A stretch of 64,000 nt of DNA, from assembly GCF_000003815.2 (NCBI RefSeq), contig NC_049989.1, forward strand, positions 16,404,522-16,468,521, given 5' to 3'. Position numbers and translations under genes: made by a program. Positions 1 to 12,821 of the stretch are shown piece by piece. How positions within the stretch are numbered: position 1 is the first letter of the stretch; every line of letters begins with the position of its first letter. The stretch is from Branchiostoma floridae. Taxonomy: Eukaryota; Chordata; Leptocardii; Amphioxiformes; Branchiostomatidae. The notes below the pieces were generated by a model that saw only the letters and a program-made list of their open reading frames with translations, had not been told where the DNA came from and did not search any database.

Positions 1-2886
1 TCACCTGTCACTTGGAAGAAATATGATACTTCATTTGTGTGTCATTTTTTAGAACCAAGCATACCTGACACTGTTTTGTTTCTCAGGAATTTGTTTTGTT
101 GACTGGCAATTACGTAGGCAGGGTGCAAGGTCACTAGAGGTCGCAGAAGGTCGTCTCATCTATTATTCAGGAAAAACCTGATGTTAAGCAAGTCACGAAG
201 CGGGATTGACAGAAGCACTGGCGATAAGGGATACTTTTTTTCTATTTTAATCCAATTGTCCTTATCGCAAATGAAAAATCTGTGTTAATGTCATGGAGTC
301 ATGATGGGTCGATGGGGGCTTTGCCACAGTGTGATCGGATATGCCTTTTGCAGCAGACAAATTAAGGTTTAGCAGCATAGTAGAAGTCTTACGTTTCAAT
401 CCAACTGAACCGGAAAGGCAAGGATTCAAGCCAGGGAACTTTTGTGCTGTACTGGTAGTGAGGTTCGTTTTGTCATGGTGACAGCAATAGGTGACTGGTG
501 GTGACAATAGGTGACATACAGAGGTATGGATGCCAGATTTAACTGTAACGTTACTGTATAACAGTATAGCACAGGTTAATTTTTATTGTTGTTTAGTGGC
601 ATATGTACCCGACAGATCACCTGGCTGCCAAGAAACTGTTGTTATGGCCTAGGTGTGCCTTGTGTCCACAAATACTATGTTTGGCTGTTTTGAGGTTAAT
701 TCTAGCTGATTGCTAAATTAATTTATTTGTTTAGGTCAAATAAAGGTGGTAACTTGGGGCACCTGTGCGGCACTGCGGGGTTCAAAAGATTACTCAATGA
801 ATCTCAGACGTAAAGAACAACTTTTCTTACATTTTGTGCATTTTGTTGTCTTTTGAGTCATACTTAACGCATTATGCAATATCTAAATTATTAAAAATTG
901 GCAAATACAACACAACAATGCCACAGTGAACGAACCCCGCAGAGCAGCACCGGTGCCCCAAGTGCTTTAACAGTGAATGGAATCTTTAACTCAGATATAG
1001 ACAGCTGATATTGTAAGTTCAGAACTTTGCTATAGACGACCGGCATATTGACTTATTTACATACTTTGTGGACCAATGCTAAAACTTAACGTTAAAGGAA
1101 ATCATTGATCTATCAATTTGTTAAAAGTGAGAGTGACACTTAAGCAAACTGCTTGGCAGGGCTTTGAATTTTTCTCGTTATTTGGAAGCCTGTGTTGTTG
1201 AATTTCTTTTAAGTTTATTTATCATGTAGTTCAGATTTTCAGATGGATATCAAAGTTTAGATTTTGTCCATCCCAACTTAGCATTTAGTTTCCATCCCGG
1301 GATTGAGGGAGTCATACGGGTCCTCAAACTTTTTTCTTTGGCTTCGGCTCCCAAAGCAATCCAGGAAAAAATTTCTATAAGCGAAACTGATTCTGTAATA
1401 ATGATATCTTGATGACTCTAACATAGATGAACAGTAAATGCATCACGTGAGGATAAATCTGATAAGAATTGTGTTTGTAATGGCTCAGATTGGATTATAG
1501 AATCATACAGCACTTAGGGGGCAGTCCATTTTGAACCTTACCAGATAAATGTCAATGTCCAAATATTATGTAACAATACATCAGATATCAAGAGAGGACA
1601 GACAGAAAAATAATTTCAAGATACAGAGTTTGATAGTGTGAGTCATGAGTTTTGTGATTAATGACTTGAATGTGTGTTCTTACTAATTGTTCAGACTGAA
1701 TTATTTAGATGTAACATGGAACAGTCTGCCTGTGGTCTGGTCAGCTTCAAACTGTCTGGACTTAAAGTCTTAGTGCTAGAATAGTGAGGGCTACTCCATT
1801 AATACATAGGGCAGGGTGAATGTTAAATAGAAATATTATATTTTTTTACTAATAGTGTCTTTTTAGTGCCTGTGAATCATGCTTTCCCTTGGCAAACCAT
1901 CAGTATTAGAAATTTACTGTTAAATGCTGATTGATTTTTCAGTAAATCAACTTTTACTGTCTTACTGAAGCATTACTGCCAAGTACATTACTATCACATA
2001 TTATAAACGCTTCTTCCAGTCCTTTTTTTTACTCTCTATACAGTACTAAAAGTCATGCAATTACTGACATTTTTACTGTTTATAGCCTCTGCTCACAATT
2101 ACTGTCAATTGGGTGCCTTTATATCCAATATCAATGGCATTAGTAAGATGACTTCAATCTGTGATTGGTCCATTTGTGTTTCAAACGATAGTAATGTCTC
2201 TTCCATAAATGTTTTTTTAAGACTTAAGCAACAGTTGTCAATTCGTAACATATTTCTACTGCTACCTTCAGATTATTAATTGTCAAGTACATAACAGTTG
2301 ATGGGGATGCTTTAATATACCCCAATCTTGTAAAGAGCATAATCATCTTTTTCTCAAATTTCAATGAAATATTGATGCAGATGGTACTGATCTGCAAACA
2401 GGGCAGAAATGGACATGACTTCAACATTTTTACACCTCAGATATCACTCATGAGTAGCAAGATGTATCCCTCTTATACCCAAAAAAGTTAAATGCACTGC
2501 TACATTTTGTACATTGTACGATAAACTTAGTTTAGTAATTGTTTTGCAGAAATTACTAAATAATATCCTTACATGTAAGTAATGGCCAACACCCCTTAAT
2601 ATGGAATGGAGTTGCCCATGTACAATGTAATACATCATCTTATTGGAATTGCTAGCATCAGACGACACGCAAATTGCTCATTGCATATATTACATATTAT
2701 GCTAAGAGGTTTTTCAAATTTCAGTCCGTACATACAGGGAGGTCTTTATGTTTCCTCTACATGTTCTTAGATAATTGTATGATTATGTTAGATATAGATT
2801 AATGTTAATTGTAGATGATTTTCAGTCCTGCTGCTGTTGATATTTTGCAAAGTGTGTTTCCTAACTCAAACTTGAATTTGTTTCAG
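1..2886. other. Upstream region without a supportable gene
   Basis: AT-rich sequence holding the MITE at 752-963. The reading frames are short and lack coding character on either strand. A possible acceptor (tgtttctcag) ends near 87 but I cannot tie it to a gene. The untranslated first exon and promoter of the Roco gene may lie here or further left. I saw no convincing TATA box or other core promoter element. Confidence 0.5.
752..963. mobile_element. MITE with ~30 bp terminal inverted repeats
   Basis: The left end ACTTGGGGCACCTGTG mirrors the right end CACCGGTGCCCCAAGT, and the match continues through GCGGGGTTC and GAACCCCGC. The interior is AT-rich and non-coding. The inner motif CACAGTGAACGAACCCCG is shared with the right end of the Harbinger-like element at 47706-48960, which suggests relatedness. 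I see no clear target-site duplication. Confidence 0.65.
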
Positions 2887-2958
2887 ACCAAAGTCATTAT
2901 CTTGATTGAAGGACACGCAACTTGAGACCAGGCAAACCAGCAACATGAGCAAACTCAA
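2887..2958 (+). CDS. Start exon: 5' UTR end and first codons (exon 1)
   Basis: A splice acceptor (tttgtttcag) ends at 2886, so at least one untranslated exon should lie upstream. The ATG at 2945-2947 in context CAACATGA opens MSKL plus two bases of a lysine codon, then a strong donor GTAAGT at 2959. The phase-2 end joins exactly to exon 2 at 9757 to read MSKLKGKKKKG. The ATG is chosen because it lies in the only exon-like segment before the lysine-rich exon and the phases match. I could not locate the upstream untranslated exon or promoter. Confidence 0.65.
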
Positions 2959-5900
2959 GTAAGTTATATTGGTTTTATGATTGTCAAGAATGCTTGTCAG
3001 GTATTGAGTCTCCCTTTGCTGTTGATTTGATGGCTATTTTCATGCAAAAATTGGGCACTGTAACTGCATTATTCTTTTTTTTTCGAGGCCAACACCAGGG
3101 CTCGAAATTAATTTTTGGGATTAGGTGCACTTGTGCACCAAGCTTAAAAATTGGGTGCACCAAAAAAATTTTGGGTGCACCTATTATATGTATGTCAGAA
3201 AAAAATAATAACAAAACTTAGTTACAAGAGAGAATGGTTTATTTGTATCACAGCCAACTTGCGGCTCGAAAGCCGAATTATCAGGCTTGTTTACATTGTT
3301 CAACGTTACATAATTGCTATTCACAAAAACATTGCAACATAAACAATACACATAAGACGTATAGCATGAATATTCTAATGAATAAATATACGAGTTACAA
3401 TGTCTAAAATGCAGATGCGAGTACAATGGTCGAGTACAATGGCTAAAAGTCAAATTGAAATAGCATTAAAACTATTAAAAGTCTGATCGCAGCAAAACTG
3501 TTTGACTTGTCTTACAAAGTTAGTTAAAAACAGATTGTCCTGGTGGAGTATATACATAGAATCTACAGTTCGTTCAATGATTTGATCATTGCCGGTATAG
3601 CGCTGGTTAAGTAGCGGTTAGTCCCGGTAGGTTGTTGGTATCGCGCAGAGTTGCGGAGTTGCCTGCCATGTTGTTGTCCACGGGTAGGGGGCAGCCATGT
3701 GGAGAAGCGAGGAGACCTTTCAACTCTCAAGGCAAAGTCAGTACAGAGTTTCTGTCTACGTGTTGAAAGGCGCTCAAGGCCGATGTGCTGGAGAGCTGCC
3801 GTGTAAGAGACGAACTGACGCCCCATCATCAACCTGCAGGCCCTTCGCTGCACCCGCTCTAAGGCGGCCGACTGTCTCTGAGTGAGTGCTGAAGCCCAGC
3901 ATGGAGCGGCGTACTCGAGTAATGGTCTTATATACCCGCAGTATATGGTGTTCAGGTCTGCGATCGGCACCCCGGAACGTCGCAACCTGCTGATGACGAC
4001 CAGCCTTTTGCTACTTTTGGACACCATGACATCCACCTGGTCATCCCATTTCAGGTTAGAGCGGATGTGGAGTCCAAGCAACCTAGCCTGGGTGGTGGTT
4101 TTAAGTGTCTGTCCTGCAAGAGTCAGCACTGGAGGTTGTATGGGGGCGCGCACGAAAGAGAAGTGCATGGCCATGCATTTCTTGGGGTTAAGTAGCATGT
4201 GGTTTTCCGTAGCCCAGTTGTCAAGGTGGTTCAGATCACGTTGAAGCGATGACGGGGTAGAGATAAGCCTGATCTCTCCCAGATTGAAGTCATCTACGTA
4301 TTTCCAGTGTGAGTTCTTGGTGACCGGTTTAACATCATTGATCATCGCCAGAAATACAAGAGGACCCATCAAGGTGCCCTGGGCTATACCGCACGTCAGG
4401 CTTTCCCAATGTGCCAATGCTCCCTGGTAACGTACGCACTGTCGGCGATCTGAGAGAAAACTGCACACCCAAGGAATTACAGATGGTCTTGCTCCGAGGC
4501 TTATCAGCTTAGCTATAGCGGTTGTATGGCATACTCTATCAAAAGCCTTGGAGAAATCAGTGAGTATCAGCGTACCCACCTTTGATTTCTCCACTCCTGC
4601 GTAAAAGAAGTTAAGTAAGTCCACTAAGCAATGTGTCGTAGAACAGTTTTTCATGTTCCCATATTGCTTAGGATCCACATGGGGCAGAATGTCCGACATT
4701 ATCCAACCTGCAACAAAGCTTTCGCATATCTTCGCCAATTGTGACGTAAGTGACACTGGTCGCACCTTGTCAAGGTCAGCCGGTAGTTCCTTGGGAACCG
4801 GGACAACAATGGCTTCTTTCCATGGTGCTGGCACCTTCCCTTCCCTGAGCGAAGAGTTCAGAATGTCAGTCATTGGTGTCGATAGCTCAAAAGCAAACTC
4901 CTTAATGACCCTTGGCGGTATGTTGTCTGGGCCCGGGGCTTTGGAGACTTTTATACGCTTGAGTCGATGGTACATGTCCCATATGCTTACTTCAGGAGGT
5001 AGAGTACAAGGTAAGTAAGTTGGCAATTTGCTGCAGTCGAGTGGTCTCAGTGCCTGACAGATCGCTGACAAATGCTTGTTAATGGCGTCCGCTATGCCTG
5101 CCTTGTTGCTCAGATCTATGTCCGGAACATGGATCGTAGCCGAGGGAGCAGACCAGTTCGCAAGGCGTCGGATAGACTTGTGCCATTCCGACGGGTGAGT
5201 CGTCTTCATGTCCTCGATGTGGTCCTTGTAGTAGGTTTTCTTTTCTTGTAGAATGTCCCTGGCTATCTTGTTTCGAAGGAACCTGTAGAGAGTCATTTGT
5301 CCGTTACTGTGTGCTCGCTGTCTCTTGTGAATCAAACTCTTTAGTGCAGCGGTGAACCAGGGCTTGTCCTTGTGGTGTAGTTTAGCCTTCTTCTCCGGAA
5401 AGAATCTGTTCATTGCTTCGTGGAGGGTGCGATAGAAAGCTAATGTCTTACTGTCCACGGTGGCTTCTTTGAGCACTTCATCCCAGTTATGTGTTGTGAT
5501 CCAGCGACCGAATGCGCGAAGACTAGAGTCCGGCATGGGGCGCACGAGCACGTCCTTGGTCTTATTCGGTGTCTTCGGGCGAACCCTAGGTTGCCACCAA
5601 ACTGCTTTGTGGTCGCTATTTCCTATAGGGTTGATCACCGCTGGGGCATTGTAGTACGACTTCAGGTTGGTTATAACCACGTCTAAAGTTGCTTCCCCGC
5701 GGGTTGGAGAGTTGACTACCTGTTGGAGTTGATGGGCCAAGAGGAGTGGCTTGTGGTCCAGTCTGTTGTAGTCACCCGCAAATACTAATCCTATGTCAGG
5801 ATGCAGTTCTCTCAACAAGTCAGTTGTTGTGATCAAATGATCGATCAAGAGGTCTTGATGCTTGGAGTTGGGTGGTATATAGGTAGCACAGAACACGATG

Positions 5901-8900
5901 GACGATACCTGGCGCGGAAGTCTGGTGGGTCTGAGCCGTACCCAAACACATTCAAGCTCCGAGGGTACACGGACTTGGGGAATTGCCTTGGCCTGTATGT
6001 CCTCCCGGATGTATACGGCAACCCCGCCACCACGTCGGTCCGTTCTACAGGTGGAAAACAGTGAGTAGCCTTCCACATTCAGGATGTCGGATGCCATTCT
6101 CGTGGAAAACCAGGTCTCTGTGATGATCGCTACGTCCGCTCTTAGTTGGCGGATAGTGAGTTCGAATTCATCAAGCTTGTTAAATAACGACCGGGCGTTA
6201 CACATGTAGATGGATGGAAAATTTTGTACCTGTTCAGTTTGCTTCTTCCGCAGTATAGGAACTCTAACAAGGTTACGAAACGATACATTCCTGGTCCCTC
6301 TCGGATGTTGTTGTTGTTTCAGCTCGTCAGGAATGCACTTGTTGCGTGCTGATTTGCATAATAGAGAGGTACCTTGTGTTGTAAACGGCGGTCTGTTGCC
6401 TGTGATGGTCTGGATTTGACGAATCCGATTCCTGCCTGCTTTACTCCCTCTTGGTCTGCAAGAAGTCCTGAGTAATCCATGGGTCTTCAACAGGGACCTT
6501 TGCTGTGACAGGAGAGGCCTGGCTGCTTGGCGGCAGGCACGCAGGAATCCGGAGGAGTACTTCAGGATCGACGCCATTGTTGGTAGATCCTTTCACAGTG
6601 ACGCTGTTGAACAAACTCCGCAATGACTTGATGGACTCAGGGAAAACCACGCTCCTAATATGCCTTGTGAGTTCAGTGACATATCAGACAAACATACATC
6701 CATTGCTGTCCCCTAAATAACTTTTAAGTACTTGAGAAACACGAGTTAAAAGGGGAGCGATAATAGACTGTGGCTGCCCCTAAAAGCGCCACCTAACGCG
6801 CTATATACAAGCTATCAAATTCTTAAACAAGTACCATGACAGACATTTTTATTACCTTTCTAACACTTGGATGTCAAGAATATGATGTATACTAGTATAC
6901 TTGATATCTTTACATACATAAACCTAAGAAAATATTTGGGTGCACCCTGTGCACCCACTGAAAAAAATTGGGTGCACAGTTCCAATTTTGGGTGCACCTG
7001 GGTGCACATGCACCCAGTATTTCGAGCCCTGACTTTAATTTGCCATTATAGTAATCAGATGTACCTCTGTGAAAATTCAAGCGTCCGAAACTACCCGGAC
7101 GGCGTCTACAAGCGTCCAATGGCGTCCGAGCGCGTTTCAGACGTTCTGGACGCGTTCATTGCCGTCCGAAACGGCCGTGGACACATCGTGAGCGTCCGTG
7201 ACGTTCTGTCAGTTTTTATGGTGAACGCCCGAACGGCTGAAAGACCTTCCATTGCCGTCGGAGACGGCCACTGATGGGGCTATAAAATACTTAGTCACCC
7301 GACGCCGGCAGACGGCTGCGTCTTTTCTTATGATCCCCACGGGAAACATGACGTTTTAACTTCTGCACATGCGCCAATTTCAGCGGGTGAATTCGAATTT
7401 CAGACCGTTGAACACTCCGGCGGTTGCAGGACTTATGTTCAGAAGGTGACTATTTCTGTGGATTTCATGTCCGTTTGTTAAATTTTGCGCACTTTTGGAC
7501 CAAGGACTTCACGTCTAGACGTAGCAGCTGATGTTTGTACGACATAGTGCTGAGGTTGGGTTTTCGGCGATGACTGTATCCGTTATTTATACTAAAAAGA
7601 ATGTACAAAAATTATTTGTCGTGCGCCGACAAGGGGGAAAAATTATACTACTTACTCGAAGCAGCAAACCTTGGACAGCAGAAATCACAGATGTGACAGA
7701 CGTCAAAAGAAGCAGCGGTTCTTCCGTTAGCTGATTGTCGATACTTTGCAGGCGCCGGTAAGTGAATACTTCGCATTTTATTCTAATTTTTTGTACATTC
7801 ATCTGTTGCAAAGTTTACCGACGACTTGTTGTTACGGGTGCCCTCCCCACATACGCGAAGAAATGATAAAATTTAGGATCTTGTTTTGATGCCACAAAAT
7901 AAAAAGAATTATGAACACGTTGTAGAATACTTGTAAAAAATATCTGTTGTTTCTATTAAGAATGATAATGCTGTTAAAATGTAGATTTAGACAACAGATA
8001 ATGAGATAGCACCTACCGATTTTGCCGGTGCCAATCAAAATCTTAGTCGGCTCTTCCAACTACTTGGGGTTAGGAACTTATGAAACGGAAGACTTTATTT
8101 CGCTACCTCGAAATAAAAAAAAAATGACTTATGATCTTTGTAGAAAATTTAACGTTATTTCACATTTATATATCCAGTCTTTAGCAAATACTGGTGCAAT
8201 TAAAATTTACGATAGAAAATTTCAAACGTCCTGTATTTACCCTTGATGTTATGTGGGCTCGTCCATTCTGATGTAACGTGTCGGCACGGCGGCACAAAAA
8301 GCCGCGGACACGATTGAAGGCCGGATTGAATTTCGTACATGTAGCAAAGTTGATTAAACGCCGCGGAGTACGTGTAAACAATTTACGAAGAAATTTGTTC
8401 AAGTTGTGTTTGATTTTAGCTAAATCTGACGGCCCGGTGGTGGGTGGTCTTCTACAATTCACTGCCTGGCTGAATATTTGTTTGTTTGTTATGTGGGAAC
8501 GCTTATCCCTAGAGGCCATAAAATCATAGCCGTGACCGGACGCCGTCAGAAACGGCGTCCGGACAGCCGTCTGCACACGTTCCAAATTAAATGCACCGGC
8601 CCGTTATGAGTTTCTACTGTACTGCCTGACTAACTAAAACTGTGTCTTGAAGAAAAAATATTTTGCTAGGAGTTTGGCCCAGATATTAACCTTTAATAAT
8701 ATAGCGATGACTGCCTCTTGGCCTTTCATTCCATTTTCTGTCGAATTTTACGATCTGTACCCCCCGTGGGAAGGCGTGGTGGAGGCTACCGCCCGTACCA
8801 GCGGCCTGGATTACGCCGTTTATGCCCGTCGCAATCGGCGTCCGATCCGTCCCAGCAGCCTGGATTACGTCATTTACGTCCGTCGCAATCGGCGTCTGGT

Positions 8901-11900
8901 CCGTCCGCAGAGACGTCTGTTCCCAGCGGGGGGCCCGCCCGACGGAGCGCGGGAGCGTCCGGCTGCCCGCTTTCAGACGCCGTCTCGGACGTCCCGAACG
9001 TCCGACCGGACGAGTCTAAAGTGCCAATCTAGACGCGTCCAAGCGTTTGTTATGCCGTTCGGACCGTCTTGGACGTTTCGCCGGGCGTTCAAAAGCCCGT
9101 CCCATGCCGTCCGCCGCCTTAACCGTCCAAAGCGTCCCAATAATTTAAGACGCCTTGGACGTTTGTCGCAAACGGCGTTTCGCCGTCTGAGACGCTTGAA
9201 CTTTCACAGAGGTAGCTTTAAGGAGGTAACGTTTGCTGAAGAAGAGACTACCTGTCACTGGATAAGGAGTGTTGCTCAGGACATCCGACAGCTCTGGAAG
9301 GGGTAGGGAAGAAGCTTAAGGGATAATATTTAGGTTTGGAATGTGGGGAGGGGTTAATAGATCTGGGACAGTGTTTGTTGTTGTTAGTCGTTATCATATG
9401 CTTCAGAATTCAAAAATTCATCAAAAAAATTTCAAGATGTAACACAAGTTTGCCTTTATCCGTGGGGTAACCTATATTCGTTGTTTTTAAAAACATGGTA
9501 TTTAGGGATTTCAAATCGACGGACTTCGGTTTCAAGATTTAATATTTTGAAAATTGCAATAAATTATCTTATATCACCATCCGTCAACTTGATATCTTGC
9601 AATGCAAGTTTTTTTTGGAACAACGGATATAGGTTACCCCGCGGATAAAGTTGAACTAGCGTTATACTTATATTATATGTTGACTCATCCTGAGTGTAAG
9701 AAATAGTTTTGAAGAAATTAGGTCACTAATACATTGCCTAAAACATTCTTTTCTAGGGGAAAGAAAAAGAAGGGGCCTAGCAGCAAGAAGAAAGGTCTAA
9801 CAGAGGATGACTTCCTATTTGCACAAGAAGCGACGCAAGCTCTGACTGCAAACATTGATGAATTTGATGAAGTCCAACAGACCTCCACTCTGCAAACTCT
9901 ACAGAACGTCGATAATTTTGATGAAATCCAACAGGCCCCTTCTCTGCGACCACCGTTACGAGCGGCTCCCCAGTCCCAGACAGTTTCAAGTATGTCCTTG
10001 GCCACAAAAAGGGTTTCAAGTATGACCCTGGCCCCACAGAAAAGACAGGTTTGTAATGATACTGTTACAGAAATTTTAAATATCTTGTTAAAAAAAAAAA
10101 CTACTTTAAGTGAAAGAAAGAAAAATTCATTGAAGATTTATGATGTTGCGATGATGATGTGATGTTCCTCCATGACCTTGACTTCAGTTGCCCTTGAGAG
10201 TACTGGACCAGGTGAATAAGGACTAACAGAAAATGTTGTATTACATGTAATCCTATATAATTACAACCATGTAAAAAGGGTTCAGTAGGTGCAGATTTTT
10301 TATGTCTACTTTTTCAGTAGAAGTGATTTTATACATAGCTTGACATGCAAAACTAAAATGCATCAGGGTAAATAGGATCCTGATTTACATAATTTGTATT
10401 GTTGATCATCCTCTCTATCCAAGAGGCACAAGTCCAAAGTATGAAACTCAGCAGAGAAGGCCATTTTAGTGTTTCCTCATAAATTATGTAAATATTTAAC
10501 TTATTTGCATGATTTATGTCTAATAATGTTCACCTTCACCAAGCTTCATAATATCGAAAGTATGAAATTCCCTTCATTCGCCACTATGGAATTATAATAT
10601 TTCTCATTAATTATGAAAATGAGGCTGCAGTTTGCATAATTGTTGTCGTTTTAAAGTCATATCATGGAATACAGTGGATTTATAAACATTTGTCATTAAC
10701 TATGTAAATTAGCTGTTGATTTGAATAGTTAATATTTCATCATGTAAGTCATCACTTAATATGCTATTTACATACCAAAAATCATGATGATCCGTCAACA
10801 CGTTCTTGTGTTATTCACGTCCAAAGTTTGAAAGGAAATTGGCTTCTGTAGTTGCAAACTCACAGCGCTTACTCTCTGTACCATGGGCTATCTCTAACCA
10901 CTCAAATCACAGTGAAGCATAGCATGTCCTGAACACGAGATATCAAAAATGGAGGTTTCGCCTTAGTAAGCCGCTAGGGGGCCCATTATCAAACTTGGCC
11001 TTTGTTTTCTTGACCCCTACCCACCTACAAAATATTATAAGGATCCATCCATGGCTTCTCAAGTAATGCTGTTGACAGACAGACAGACAAACACGATCAT
11101 TTAACCTTCTAGCGATTTCAGGTAACAAGTACAATGTAGGTGTTCAAGATTACACATAGTGTTCATTAATTTTGATCATTGTGCTATATGGCTGAAAATA
11201 TGAACCATTCATTGACAAGTCTATAATAAACAGTTTTTTTATTCTTGACAGATCCCAGCACCACCATCACTTCAGGATTTTAATAATACGAGCATCGGCC
11301 TTATTCGCCCACAGTCAGCTGTTTCAGGTAAGTTTGATAAACGGTTTAATATACAGGGCAACTCTGTCAGATAATTTCATGTTTGAAATATCATGCTTTT
11401 TTATGTCTCTAGGGGTCAAATCCCAGTACAGTTGAAGCCAGTTGATCGCAAAACAGATAACTGCACACTTCTGTTAACTGCATGGAATCCCCAAATCCCA
11501 AACTGGTAGGGTCCAGCTAGATAACTTCGGATTATTGCACCAGCCGGATAATTGCACGGAATTTACTGGTAAAAAGGCCGTGCAACTAAGCGGCTTCTAC
11601 TGTAGTACCATACACTGATGTTATACTCTTGAGAAAGGCAATGACTTTCTTCACTCCACCCAGGTGTAAATAGGCCCCTGTTGATAACAAACCATAAGTC
11701 CCCTACCACATTGAAAAGGCTAAGGTCAACCACCTTACCTTATATTAACGCTAGTTCACCTTTATCCGTGGGAAAACCTTTATCCGTTGTATTACAATCA
11801 GAGTATTTAGGGATATCAATTGAACAGCTGTTTCAGACTGGAATACTATGAAACTATTGCAATTTGAATCCAACGTCCGTCAACTAGATATCCCTAGTAC

Positions 11901-12619
11901 CTCGTTTTATATCATACCTGTGACGCGAAAACGTTCGATACGGTGTTCTGGACCGGGCCAAAACTAATCCGTATCGCACAGGTTCGAAAGGCGTATCACA
12001 CAGGCTTCTTTCGAGTAAATCGAACCGTTTCGAGCGGGCCGAGTGTGGCACGGTTGGCAATTGGAATACCTGATTCGGACGTTGGAACATTGCTGTTGCA
12101 ACACTTTTTGTTCGAGGGCACCAAATTTGTTCAACTTCTGCCTCATTTCGCATCAAAACATGGGTTTTCTCAGGTGGGTATGACATAAATAAAATACAAC
12201 ACGGTGTATTCCGCATCACCCTCGGTCCCAGCCTACCCGCGGGTCGGATCACCCTTCAGCCGTCGGGCTGGTACCTCGGGTGATACGGAAAACACCGTGT
12301 TGTATTCTATATATATGTTACCATGCGAATAAAGGTGAACTGCCATTAAGTGGCTTGAAAGTTTAAGTTACATAGAAGGTGGCCAAGAAAAGAGTACATT
12401 GAATTTGCAGATTGAATATGAAAGCAACATTCAAATTGTATTAAGATATAATTATTATATGATACACTTTTCAGAACCTGACCCTGTTGATATGAGTTGG
12501 GAGCAGCTCTTCACAGGCCTGGATGTTAAGACATACTATCCACTGGAATCATTTAAGGTAAGTGTCACAAAACTGTCTTGCAATCTTTTTTAATTTACTT
12601 CAATTGCTGGACGTACATG

Positions 12620-12672
<53 letters not shown>

Positions 12673-12743
12673 CACGCACACACACACACAATTGACTAAT
12701 GGTAAAATCCTAAATGATTAGCTAAATTGGCTTTAAACACAGC

Positions 12744-12821
<78 letters not shown>

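Noticed and set aside
262-507. 81-codon - strand frame in the upstream region
   Set aside because: No domain, no splice or start context, composition like the AT-rich flank.
3697-6064. Several + strand open frames of 60-120 codons
   Set aside because: They lie opposite the LINE polymerase frame and are its antisense shadows.
8647-9306. 219-codon open frame on the + strand
   Set aside because: It runs through the GACG/CGTCC motif array of a TA-flanked element, is extremely Arg/Pro-rich, overlaps two other open frames of equal length and has no domain. The open frames follow from GC-rich repetition with few stops.
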